Origin: DASUPK01 sp963819715 | GTDB lineage: Bacteria; Actinomycetota; Thermoleophilia; Solirubrobacterales; 70-9 | Assembly: GCA_963819715.1 (NCBI GenBank) | Contig: CAWFXE010000003.1 | Span: forward strand, 186,001-250,000 | Length of the DNA: 64,000 bases | Reading direction: 5' to 3' | The notes under the pieces: model-generated | Told to the model about the DNA's origin: nothing | What the model saw: the letters and a program-made list of their open reading frames with translations, nothing else | The model's database searches: none | Shown here: piece after piece, positions 57,301 through 64,000 of the stretch | Layout: each line of letters begins with the position of its first letter | How positions within the stretch are numbered: the first letter of the stretch is position 1 | Translations under genes and position numbers: made by a program

Positions 57301-59089
57301 GCGCCTCGAGCTGCTGCTGCAGCGGGCCCGGCAGGCGGTCGCCGAAGCGCGCCAGGTGCTCCTCGACCTGCGGGAGCTGCGCCTTGATCGCCTCCGGATC
57401 GGCCTCGAGCAGGACCTTCATGTCGGCGGGGCCGATCGTGGTGCCCTCGATGTCGATCTGACCCTCGGCCGGGACGCGGCCGATGGCAGTGTCGACGGCC
57501 TCGCCCTCGTTCTCACAGCGCCTGAAGATCCACTCGAGCACCCGGATGTTGTCTCCGAAGCCGGGCCAGACGAAGTTGCCCTCAGCGTCCTTGCGGAACC
57601 AGTTGACGAGGAAGACCTTCGGCATCTTCGCCCCCTCGCGTTCGGCGACCTTGAGCCAGTGCCCGAAGTAGTCGGCCATGTTGTAGCCGCAGAACGGCAG
57701 CATCGCCATCGGGTCGAAGCGGAGCTCGCCGACCTTGCCGTCGGCGGCGGCGGTCTTCTCGACCGACATCGTGGCGCCGAGGAAGACCCCGTGCTCCCAG
57801 TCGAATGCCTCGGTCACCAGGGGCACGACCGTCGCGCGGCGCCCGCCGAAGAGGAAGGCGTCGATCGGGACACCGGCGGGGTCCTCCCACTCCTCCGCGA
57901 TGCAGGGGCACTGCGACGCGGGCGTGGTGAACCTGGCGTTGGGGTGGGCGGCGGGATCGTCCGAGTTCGGCGTCCACTCGTTGCCCTTCCAGTCGATGGC
58001 GTGATCCGGCTGCTCGCCGGTCATGCCCTCCCACCAGACGTCGCCGTCGTCGGTGCGGGCGCAGTTGGTGAAGATGGTGTTCTTCTCGACGGTCTCCATC
58101 GCGTTCGGGTTGGTCTTGTGACCCGTCCCGGGGGCGACGCCGAAGAAGCCGGCCTCGGGGTTGACGGCGTACAGCCGCCCGTCCTCGCCGAACTTCATCC
58201 AGGCGATGTCGTCGCCGATCGTCTCCGCCGTCCAGCCCTCGAGCTTCGGGATCAGCATCGCCAGATTGGTCTTGCCGGAGGCCGACGGGAACGCGCCGCC
58301 CACGTACTTCACCACGCCCTCCGGGGAAGTCAGTTTGAGGATCAGCATGTGCTCGGCGAGCCAGCCCTGGTCGCGGGCCATCACCGAGGCGATCCGCAGC
58401 GCGAAGCACTTCTTGCCGAGCAGGGCGTTGCCGCCGTAGCCCGAGCCGAAGGACCAGATCTCGCGCGTCTCGGGGTAGTGAACGATGTACTTCGTGTCGT
58501 TGCAGGGCCAGGGGACGTCCTCCTGCCCCTCCTCCAGCGGCATCCCCACCGAGTGAACGCAGGGGACGAACTCGCCGTCCTCACCCAGCACCTCCAGCGC
58601 GGCGGCGCCCATCCGGGTCATGATCCGCATCGACGCGGCGACGTAGGCCGAATCGGTGAGCTGGACGCCGATGTGCGAGATCGGCGAGCCGATCGGGCCC
58701 ATCGAAAAGGGCACCACGAAGAGGGTCCGGCCGCGCATGCAGCCGGCGAAGAGCTTGTCGAGGACGTCGCGCATCTCGGCCGGCTCGCGCCAATTGTTGG
58801 TCGGGCCGGCGTCCTCCTCCCTCTGGGAGCAGATGAAGGTTCGGTCCTCGACGCGCGCCACGTCGGAGGGGCTGGACCGGGCGAGGTAGGAGTTGGGCCG
58901 CTTGGCGTCGGAGAGCTTCTCGAAGGTTCCAGCGTCCACGAGGTGCTGGGCGAAGGAGTCGTACTCCTCCGCGGAGCCGTCACACCAGTGAATCGAGTCG
59001 GGCTGGGTCAACTCGGCGATCTCGTTGACCCAGGAAACGAGCTTGGCGTTCTTGGTGGGCGCCTCAGTAGCGGCGATTGCGTCACTCAC
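57281..59089 (-). CDS. pckG: Phosphoenolpyruvate carboxykinase (GTP)
   Basis: A 602-residue GTP-type PEPCK of normal length. SMGPIGSPISHIGVQLTDSA (about 130-150) contacts PEP/oxaloacetate. GGNALLGKKCFALRIASVMA and GGAFPSASGKTNLAMLIPKL hold the active-site Cys and the kinase P-loop. IGDDIAWMKFGEDGRLYAVN binds Mn2+. FLFGGRRATVVPLV and FGDNIRVLEWIFRR are guanine-site regions. It decarboxylates oxaloacetate to PEP. It fits with acetyl-CoA assimilation through the ethylmalonyl-CoA route. The 149-base gap upstream should hold its promoter. A long antisense open frame is an artefact of codon bias. Confidence 0.96.
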   Translation of the reverse strand: MSDAIAATEAPTKNAKLVSWVNEIAELTQPDSIHWCDGSAEEYDSFAQHLVDAGTFEKLSDAKRPNSYLARSSPSDVARVEDRTFICSQREEDAGPTNNWREPAEMRDVLDKLFAGCMRGRTLFVVPFSMGPIGSPISHIGVQLTDSAYVAASMRIMTRMGAAALEVLGEDGEFVPCVHSVGMPLEEGQEDVPWPCNDTKYIVHYPETREIWSFGSGYGGNALLGKKCFALRIASVMARDQGWLAEHMLILKLTSPEGVVKYVGGAFPSASGKTNLAMLIPKLEGWTAETIGDDIAWMKFGEDGRLYAVNPEAGFFGVAPGTGHKTNPNAMETVEKNTIFTNCARTDDGDVWWEGMTGEQPDHAIDWKGNEWTPNSDDPAAHPNARFTTPASQCPCIAEEWEDPAGVPIDAFLFGGRRATVVPLVTEAFDWEHGVFLGATMSVEKTAAADGKVGELRFDPMAMLPFCGYNMADYFGHWLKVAEREGAKMPKVFLVNWFRKDAEGNFVWPGFGDNIRVLEWIFRRCENEGEAVDTAIGRVPAEGQIDIEGTTIGPADMKVLLEADPEAIKAQLPQVEEHLARFGDRLPGPLQQQLEALKERLG

Positions 59090-59238
59090 TTGATGCGTTC
59101 AACTCCTTGGTCGATGGTCGATACCCCCTCCCTGCGAGGCGCGAGATGTTTTCACACCAAACGGCGCCACGGCGCGGTTGCTTTGGAGGGGCCCCGGACA
59201 ATCGTAGGGGTTATGTGCCCTTCGGGCGTAAGGGAAGC

Positions 59239-59985
59239 CTAACCCGGTCTTGGAACCACCATCACGGGGCAGGCCGCGGCTCGGATCACGCGCGAGGAGA
59301 CACTGCCGATCAGCAGGCGCATCACCGGTCCGAATCCCCGCGATCCGAGCACCAGCAGATCCACTCCCACCTCGGAGGCTTCGAGCAGCTTGTGGACCGG
59401 GTCGCCGTGCTCCAGGACCGGCAGCGCGCGCAGCTCTGGCGGCAGCTCCGCCACGGCGTCGTGCAGCCTCGACTGGAAGTCGGGCCCCGCCTCGGGGCCC
59501 GCCTGCGCAGCCGCGGCGGCTCCCATGGGCGGCACCGGAGTAGCCACTCCGATCACCTTCATCGACCCGCCGAACTTGAGGGAAAGCTTCGCCCCCTCCT
59601 CCAGGGCCGCTTGCGACTCCGCCATCCCGTCATAGCCAACGGCGAGGACGCGCAGCCGGTCCTGAGAGTGATCCTGCTCGGCGTATCCGTTCGGGGCGAT
59701 CACGAGGCGGCAGCGGGCGCCGTGCAACAGGTGCTCGGCGACGCTGCCGGGGGCCACCGACCCGAACGCGGCGTGGTGCGTCGAGCCGAGCACGATCAGA
59801 TCGGCCTCGCCGCGTTCGGCCAACGCCTGGAGGGTGTCAGCGGGCGAGCCCTTCTCCACGTGGACGACCTGGAGCTCGCCGCCGTCTCTGGCGGCGATGC
59901 GCTCACCGAGGACACGCGCGTCCTCTCCGCGCTCATTGTCCTCGTAGCCGACGACGACGTTCTCGTAGAGCGGCGCATCCGACAT
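59239..59985 (-). CDS. Tandem universal stress protein
   Basis: A 248-residue protein with two Usp domains. The first, about 1-105, begins NVVVGYEDNERGEDARVLGE and has LIVLGSTHHAAFGSVAPGSV. The second, about 112-245, begins RVLAVGYDGMAESQAALEEG and ends LLVLGSRGFGPVMRLLIGSV with the ATP-type loop GSxxxxVIRAAACPVMVVP. The first lacks part of the usual G-2x-G-9x-G loop. The role is a general stress response; nucleotide binding is likely for the second half. Start ATG 59985. Confidence 0.92.
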   Translation of the reverse strand: MSDAPLYENVVVGYEDNERGEDARVLGERIAARDGGELQVVHVEKGSPADTLQALAERGEADLIVLGSTHHAAFGSVAPGSVAEHLLHGARCRLVIAPNGYAEQDHSQDRLRVLAVGYDGMAESQAALEEGAKLSLKFGGSMKVIGVATPVPPMGAAAAAQAGPEAGPDFQSRLHDAVAELPPELRALPVLEHGDPVHKLLEASEVGVDLLVLGSRGFGPVMRLLIGSVSSRVIRAAACPVMVVPRPG

Positions 59986-60065
59986 CGGCCGAAGAGCCTA
60001 GACGGAGGACGATGTCGATATCCGTCGACGCCGTTCGTCGTCTGGGTGAGATGACGGAAAAGGCT

Positions 60066-60407
60066 CTAAGCGGGAATGGCCTGAGAGGCGAGGACCGCGT
60101 CAAGCAGGCCCGGGAAACGGGCGTCGAGGTCCTCCCGGCGGAGCTCGGTCATCTTCGTCGTCCCGATGCGCTCCTGGTGGATCACTCCCGACTCGCGCAG
60201 CACGCGGTAGTGATGGGTCATCGTCGACTTGGCGACGCCGAGCTTGATCGATCCGCACGAACAGGCCTTCGGCGAGTCGGCCAGCTTGCGCACGATCTCG
60301 AGGCGCTGCGGGTCGCTCAGGGCGTGCAGCACGGCCGGCAGCTCGATCTCGCTTCTATCGGGGTGGAGGAGCTCCATGAGGGTCAGTCTAGCTTGTACGA
60401 CATCCAT
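60066..60407 (-). CDS. ArsR-family transcriptional regulator
   Basis: A 113-residue winged-helix repressor (103 if ATG 60377 is used). VLHALSDPQRLEIVRKLADS lies at about 27-46. ACSCGSIKLGVAKSTMTHHY and RVLRESGVIHQERIGTTKM hold the recognition helix and wing. It has Cys-x-Cys (CSC) at 49-51, which may bind a metal or redox signal. A perfect 18-base palindrome lies 13-30 bases upstream of the start. It is divergent from the small ORF/MFS unit, so it most likely represses that exporter. Confidence 0.88.
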   Translation of the reverse strand: MDVVQARLTLMELLHPDRSEIELPAVLHALSDPQRLEIVRKLADSPKACSCGSIKLGVAKSTMTHHYRVLRESGVIHQERIGTTKMTELRREDLDARFPGLLDAVLASQAIPA

Positions 60408-60419
60408 CGAACTTCTTTG

Positions 60420-60437
60420 GTACGATGTTCATCGTAC
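60420..60437. promoter_or_regulatory. ArsR-type operator, perfect 18-base palindrome
   Basis: gtacgatgttcatcgtac has two exact 8-base arms around a 2-base centre. It lies in the 56-base gap between the ArsR gene and the small ORF that precedes the MFS gene, so it could control both directions. A half-like copy, gtacgacatccatcgaac, begins at about 60395. Confidence 0.75.
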
Positions 60438-60463
60438 TATCAAACCTACCCGAAGGCAAGCAC

Positions 60464-60598
60464 ATGCCCGACACGCAGAACATCGAAACACCTGATCCGC
60501 CCGAGCGGCCTTACGAGGGTGACGTCCGGCTCACGAATTCGTCACGACGGGCGGCGGCCATCGAGGCGGCGTACATTCTGGAGGCAGTCCGCAAGTGA
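60464..60598 (+). CDS. Small ORF (44 residues) coupled to the MFS transporter
   Basis: ATG 60464 to TGA 60598. The sequence is polar and acidic first (MPDTQNIETPDPPERPYEGD) and then ends in an Ala-rich helix (RRAAAIEAAYILEAVRK). There is no membrane segment. Its TGA overlaps the GTG of the MFS gene by 4 bases (GTGA), so it must be translated in step with it. It could be a leader that controls transporter translation, or a small protein partner. The spacing to the upstream operator fits a promoter for both. Confidence 0.6.
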   Translation: MPDTQNIETPDPPERPYEGDVRLTNSSRRAAAIEAAYILEAVRK

Positions 60599-62073
60599 AC
60601 CCCGTCACCGCAGCGAGGGGAATCGTGAGGCGTAACTCGAACGCATTGCTGCTGGTCGTCTGTCTGGGCCAGTTCATGGTGGTCCTCGACGTCTCGATCG
60701 TGAACGTCGCGTTGCCGTCGATCAAGGACGCACTGGGCTTCTCGACCAACGGGCTGCAGTGGGTCCTGAACGGCTACACCCTCACCTTCGCCGGCTTCCT
60801 GCTGCTCGGCGGGCGCGCGGCCGACCTCTTCGGCCGCCGCCGCATGTTCTACCTCGGCACGCTGATCTTCTCGGGAGCCTCGCTGCTCTGTGCGATCGCC
60901 CCGAGCGCGGAGACTCTGGTCGCCGCGCGAGCCCTCCAGGGCATCGGTGCCGCGATCCTCTCCCCCGCCACCCTGGCGATCATCACCACCTCCTTCGACG
61001 AGGGCGCGCCGCGTAACCGCGCGCTCGGCGCCTGGGGCGCCGTAGGAGCAATCGGCGCCACCGCTGGCGTGCTGCTCGGCGGCGTGCTGACCGAGGTCTT
61101 CAGCTGGCCCGCGATCTTCGTCATCAACATCCCCGTCGGCCTGGGGATCGTCCTGTTCAGCAGCCGCCTGATTCCCGAGGGCCGCAGCGAGTCCGAGAAC
61201 CGGCACTTCGACCTTCCTGGCGCGATCCTGGTCACGCTCGGGATGACCGCGCTCACCTACGGGATCGTCACCACCGACCGGCTCGGCTGGGGCTCAGTCG
61301 GCGTGCTCGGCCCGGTCGCGGCTGGAGTCGCGCTGCTGGTGGCCTTCGGCCTCTATGAGAACAGCCTTGCCAGGCATCCGGACCGGACGGCGCTCATGCC
61401 CCTGAGCGTCTTCCGCTTGCGGAACCTGAGGGCCGCGAACCTGGTCATCTTCCTGCTGTACGGCGCGATCTTCGGCTTCTGGTTCTTCCAATCCCTCTAC
61501 ATGCAGGGCACACTCCACTACAGCGCTCTCGAGACCGGACTCGCCTTCGTTCCGATGACCGTTGCCGTCGGCACCGGCGCGACCCTCGCGCCGCGTCTCG
61601 CCAAGGTGATCGGTGCCCGCTGGGTGCTCGCCTTGGGAATGCTCTCCGCCGCGGTCGGCGAGTTCCTGCTGACGAGCGTCCACCCGGGCGGGACCTACCT
61701 CGCGAACGTCTTCCCAGGCGGAATGCTCGGCGCGCTTGGGCTCGGCCTCGCGCTCGTGCCCGCCACGATCGTCGCGGTGCAAGGCGTCCCGCGCGCCCTG
61801 AGCGGCCTGGCATCGGGAGTCCTCAACACGTCTCGCTTCATCGGGGCGGCCCTGGGCCTGGCCGTGCTCAGCACGCTCGCCGCCAACCACACCTCCTCGC
61901 AGATCGACTCCGGGACCGCGACCGCAAAGGCGCTCACCGACGGCTTCCAGCTCCAGTTCGGCGTTGGCGCGCTCTTCTGCCTGGTCGGCGCCGTCGCGGC
62001 CGTGGTCCTACTCCGCCCGCAACATGCGAGCGAGGCCGAGCCCGCCGGGATGCCCGAGGCCGAGCGCGCCTAG
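60595..62073 (+). CDS. MFS drug-exporter-type transporter (DHA2, 14 TM)
   Basis: A 492-residue major-facilitator protein with about 14 helices. QFMVVLDVSIVNVALPSI (motif D1, about 27-44) and GGRAADLFGRRRMFYLGTLI (motif A, about 73-92) are followed by ATAGVLLGGVLTEVFSWPAIF (motif C). These mark the EmrB/QacA branch. It would export drugs or metabolites with proton inflow. It starts with GTG 60595 inside the small ORF's stop. The ArsR gene is divergent; the palindrome between suggests induction by the exported compound. Confidence 0.93.
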   Translation: MNPVTAARGIVRRNSNALLLVVCLGQFMVVLDVSIVNVALPSIKDALGFSTNGLQWVLNGYTLTFAGFLLLGGRAADLFGRRRMFYLGTLIFSGASLLCAIAPSAETLVAARALQGIGAAILSPATLAIITTSFDEGAPRNRALGAWGAVGAIGATAGVLLGGVLTEVFSWPAIFVINIPVGLGIVLFSSRLIPEGRSESENRHFDLPGAILVTLGMTALTYGIVTTDRLGWGSVGVLGPVAAGVALLVAFGLYENSLARHPDRTALMPLSVFRLRNLRAANLVIFLLYGAIFGFWFFQSLYMQGTLHYSALETGLAFVPMTVAVGTGATLAPRLAKVIGARWVLALGMLSAAVGEFLLTSVHPGGTYLANVFPGGMLGALGLGLALVPATIVAVQGVPRALSGLASGVLNTSRFIGAALGLAVLSTLAANHTSSQIDSGTATAKALTDGFQLQFGVGALFCLVGAVAAVVLLRPQHASEAEPAGMPEAERA

Positions 62074-62077
62074 CCGG

Positions 62078-62651
62078 TCAGCGCCGCTTCTTCTTGCACT
62101 TCCGCTTGGCCGAGTGGGCCGAGCGATGATGCCGGCGCTTCTTCTTGCAACGCCGTCTCTGGGCGTTGCTCTTGCTCGTCGTGCCTGACGGTCCGGCGGT
62201 CCCCGGTCCCGATCCCGGAACTGTCCCGGTGCCGCCGAGGGATACGGTCGGCCCGGCGATCAGCCCGGTGATGTCGATCGTGCCGGTGTTCAGCGTGCCG
62301 GTCCGAGGACCCTCGGCGCTGGGCCTGAAGGTCACGTTGATCGTGCAGGCCGCGGCGAGGACGGTCAGCGAAGGCCCGAGTGGGCTCACGCAGTTGTCGG
62401 TGCTGGTGAAGTCGCCGGTTGCCGAGACCGCGACGAAGTAGGCGTCGGTGGCGAACCCCGGACAGGTGACGGTGACCGGGAGGGTGCACGACGAGGTCAG
62501 GGTGACGGGCGCGGAGGCGCTCGCGCTGCCCACCGGGACGCTGCCGAGGTCGAGGGCGGGCGATCCGACCGCGGCGGGTCGCGGACGCGCTCGCCGGCGC
62601 GACGAGCGCGATGGCGAGCGCAGCCCAGAGGAGAGCCGTGGCCCTTCTCAT
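62078..62651 (-). CDS. Secreted beta-sandwich protein with Lys/Cys-rich tail, copy B (one frameshift)
   Basis: About 190 residues from ATG 62651. The signal peptide has RATALLWAALAIALVAPASA. A shift near 62575 moves to the frame of LGSVPVGSASASAPVTLTSS, CTLPVTVTCPGFATDAYFVA and TINVTFRPSAEGPRTGTLNT, with TGLIAGPTVSLGGTGTVPG. These are choice-of-anchor/Ig-like strand patterns. The tail is RRRCKKKRRHHRSAHSAKRK followed by CKKKRR. It overlaps the upstream copy A gene by 4 bases (ATGA). Each pair of Cys in the domain could form a disulfide. Confidence 0.75.
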
Positions 62652-63199
62652 CGATTGTGCTTCTTGTGCTTCTTGTGCTTCTTGCACTTCTTCTTCTTGG
62701 CGGAGGAGGCGGAGCGCTTGTGCCCCTTCTTCTTCTTGCACTTCTTGCCGACGGTGGCGCTCGACCCCTGAACCCCGCTGCCGCTGAGGGCGACGGTGGG
62801 TCCGGCCGTCGGGACCAGCACGCCGACCGTGCCGGTGCTCAGCGTGCCGGTGCGAGCACCAGCAGCAGTGGGCCGGAACGCGACCCCGATCGTGCAGCTC
62901 GCGGGGGCTCCCAGCAGGCTCGGCGCGAGCGAGGCGGGGCAAGCCGTGGTCGCCACGAAGTCCCCGGTCGTCGCGATGCTCACGTTCACGGTGTCGGTTG
63001 GCAGCGAGAGACAGGTCACGACCACGCTGAGGCAGTTGGTCGTGAGCGTGGTGTTCTTCACCGGGCTCGTGGTTCCGACAGCCTGGCTGCCGAAGCTGAG
63101 GCTGGTCGGGTCAGTGGTGGCCGCGCCGGCCGTTGCCGGCAGCGCCAGCGCGCCGGCCGCGAGCGCCGACAGGGCGATGCTCCGGATCCTCCGATTCAA
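62648..63199 (-). CDS. Secreted beta-sandwich protein with Lys/Cys-rich tail, copy A
   Basis: A 183-residue protein from TTG 63199 (SD AAGGAG, 7 bases before). The signal peptide NRRIRSIALSALAAGALALP ends near AGA. The mature domain has TDPTSLSFGSQAVGTTSPVK, NCLSVVVTCLSLPTDTVNVS, SCTIGVAFRPTAAGARTGTL and GPTVALSGSGVQG, similar to copy B at 62078-62651. The tail is KKCKKKKGHKRSASSAKKKK and CKKHKKHKKHNR. Repeats of this ASPM-SPD-2/choice-of-anchor style occur in extracellular proteins. The C-terminus is extremely basic and probably binds a polyanion or cell-wall polymer. Confidence 0.82.
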   Translation of the reverse strand: MNRRIRSIALSALAAGALALPATAGAATTDPTSLSFGSQAVGTTSPVKNTTLTTNCLSVVVTCLSLPTDTVNVSIATTGDFVATTACPASLAPSLLGAPASCTIGVAFRPTAAGARTGTLSTGTVGVLVPTAGPTVALSGSGVQGSSATVGKKCKKKKGHKRSASSAKKKKCKKHKKHKKHNR

Positions 63200-63350
63200 G
63201 ATGGGCTCCTTCTCCTGTCCCCTGGCTGGACATGGGAAAAATCGACTAGGCAGTCGCCACGCTTGACCCCAGTAGTTGGGTGATTGGGCGCCGCGCCGCC
63301 GGGGCGCCCGGCTTTGTAGGGTTCCCGGCCGCCCCTCGGGGCAGCCAGCC

Positions 63351-64000
63351 ATGCGCTTCTACGAATACGAAAGCCGCCGCATCGTCGAACGTGCCGGGAT
63401 TCCGGTCACGGAATACGGCTTCTGCAAGACCGCCGACGAGGCCAAGGAGGCCGCCGAGCGGATCGGCGGGCCGACCGTGATCAAGAGCCAGGTCCTGACC
63501 GGCGGCCGCATGAAGGCGGGCGGCGTCAAGTTCGCGGACACGCCGGAGGAGGCCGCGTCCCACGCTGCCGACATCCTCGAGCTCGAGATCAACGGACACA
63601 TGCCGGTCGGCGTCCTGGTCGACCCGAAGGCGGAGGTCGAGCAGGAGTACTACGCGGCGGTGCTCTGGGACGGCCGCGCCAAGTGCCCGATGATGCTCTT
63701 CTCGGACATGGGCGGCATCGACATCGAGGAGGTCGCCGAGAAGCACCCCGACCACGTCGGCCGCGGCCACCTCTCCAACCTCAACCCCGTTCCCGACTTT
63801 CGCGCCAAGGAGGTCGTCGCTGCTGCCGGTGGCCTGACCGGACGCGAGCTGACCCGCGCCACCCCCATCCTCGCCCGCCTCGCCCAGCTCCAGCGCGACT
63901 ACGACATGACACTCGCCGAGATCAACCCGGTGGCGCGGCTCTCCGACGGCTCCTTCGTCGCCCTCGACGCCCACATGGAGATGGAGGACGAGGCCGTCGG
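63351..64000 (+). CDS. sucC: Succinyl-CoA synthetase beta subunit-like ATP-grasp protein (partial)
   Basis: The first 216 codons before the right edge. The beginning MRFYEYESRRIVERAGIPVT and TVIKSQVLTGGRMKAGGVKF (about 43-62) are the ATP-grasp start of SucC-type proteins. GVLVDPKAEVEQEYYAAVLW, GGIDIEEVAEKHPDHVGRGH and MTLAEINPVARLSDGSFVAL follow. It forms an acyl-CoA with ATP or GTP together with an alpha subunit outside the window. Succinate is the likely substrate; malate (MtkA) or citrate-lyase-type enzymes share this beginning. The partner should lie just right of the window. Confidence 0.88.
   Translation, partial: MRFYEYESRRIVERAGIPVTEYGFCKTADEAKEAAERIGGPTVIKSQVLTGGRMKAGGVKFADTPEEAASHAADILELEINGHMPVGVLVDPKAEVEQEYYAAVLWDGRAKCPMMLFSDMGGIDIEEVAEKHPDHVGRGHLSNLNPVPDFRAKEVVAAAGGLTGRELTRATPILARLAQLQRDYDMTLAEINPVARLSDGSFVALDAHMEMEDEAV

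Noticed and set aside
57356..59242. 628-codon open frame antisense to pckG
   Set aside because: Pure shadow of a highly biased GC-rich gene; PEPCK on the other strand has all motifs.

Overview
The window is GC-rich chromosomal DNA. Its gene content suggests an uncultured or little-studied actinobacterium of the Thermoleophilia/Solirubrobacterales type. The evidence is a nearly complete coenzyme F420 pathway, a Streptomyces-like crotonyl-CoA carboxylase/reductase and ethylmalonyl-CoA mutase, GTP-dependent PEP carboxykinase, a DivIVA-domain protein, frequent GTG/TTG starts, and secreted proteins with lysine/cysteine-rich tails. This placement is inferred, because the window holds no rRNA. I see no phage, insertion sequence, CRISPR array or plasmid functions, and no gene-free stretch longer than 300 bases.

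Layout. 0-7 kb: end of a membrane protein, a PPOX flavin/F420 protein, five tRNAs (Pro, Gly, Trp, Leu, Leu), a sulfatase, a two-gene signalling pair (ethylene-receptor-like membrane sensor plus lone receiver), a SRAP protein and an M28 peptidase. Many genes here carry single-base frameshifts. 7-18 kb: acyl-CoA metabolism (acetoacetyl-CoA synthetase, desaturase, biotin-dependent carboxyltransferase, 3-hydroxybutyryl-CoA dehydrogenase, HMG-CoA lyase, thioesterase, SDR) and a second, intact sulfatase. 18-26 kb: F420 genes npdG-cofD-cofC-cofE, then fbiC after a cupin, an alcohol dehydrogenase and a membrane protein. 26-34 kb: aquaporin, orphan NMT1/ThiY-type binding protein, GGDEF-EAL-GAF protein, mntH with a DtxR/MntR regulator, ygfZ. 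34-45 kb: a coiled-coil DUF2130-like protein, ccr, RTX-like secreted protein, amidase, clpS, ecm, an XRE regulator and a MaoC hydratase. 45-54 kb: a second frameshift-rich zone with a winged-helix protein, SDR, acyl-CoA dehydrogenase, PAS-EAL protein, PadR and GNAT. 54-64 kb: malyl-CoA lyase-type enzyme, hotdog thioesterase, trpB2, pckG, universal stress protein, an ArsR/small-ORF/MFS unit, two tandem secreted proteins and the start of sucC.

How the genes fit together. Ccr, ethylmalonyl-CoA mutase, a MaoC hydratase, an acyl-CoA dehydrogenase and a malyl-CoA lyase homologue lie within 36.8-55.4 kb. With 3-hydroxybutyryl-CoA dehydrogenase and an acyl-CoA carboxylase beta subunit at 10-13 kb, they could make up most of an ethylmalonyl-CoA pathway for acetyl-CoA assimilation. 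PEP carboxykinase and succinyl-CoA synthetase would connect it to the TCA cycle and gluconeogenesis. HMG-CoA lyase and acetoacetyl-CoA synthetase would feed in leucine and ketone-body carbon. Regulation seems to be local: MntR-type, PadR, ArsR and XRE regulators sit beside candidate palindromic operators, and two c-di-GMP proteins and the ethylene-receptor-like sensor add signalling.

Data quality. Frameshifts and a one-base gap in a tRNA anticodon stem are concentrated at about 2-7 kb, 45-51 kb and 53 kb. Motifs are preserved on both sides of the shifts, so assembly indels are more likely than gene decay.
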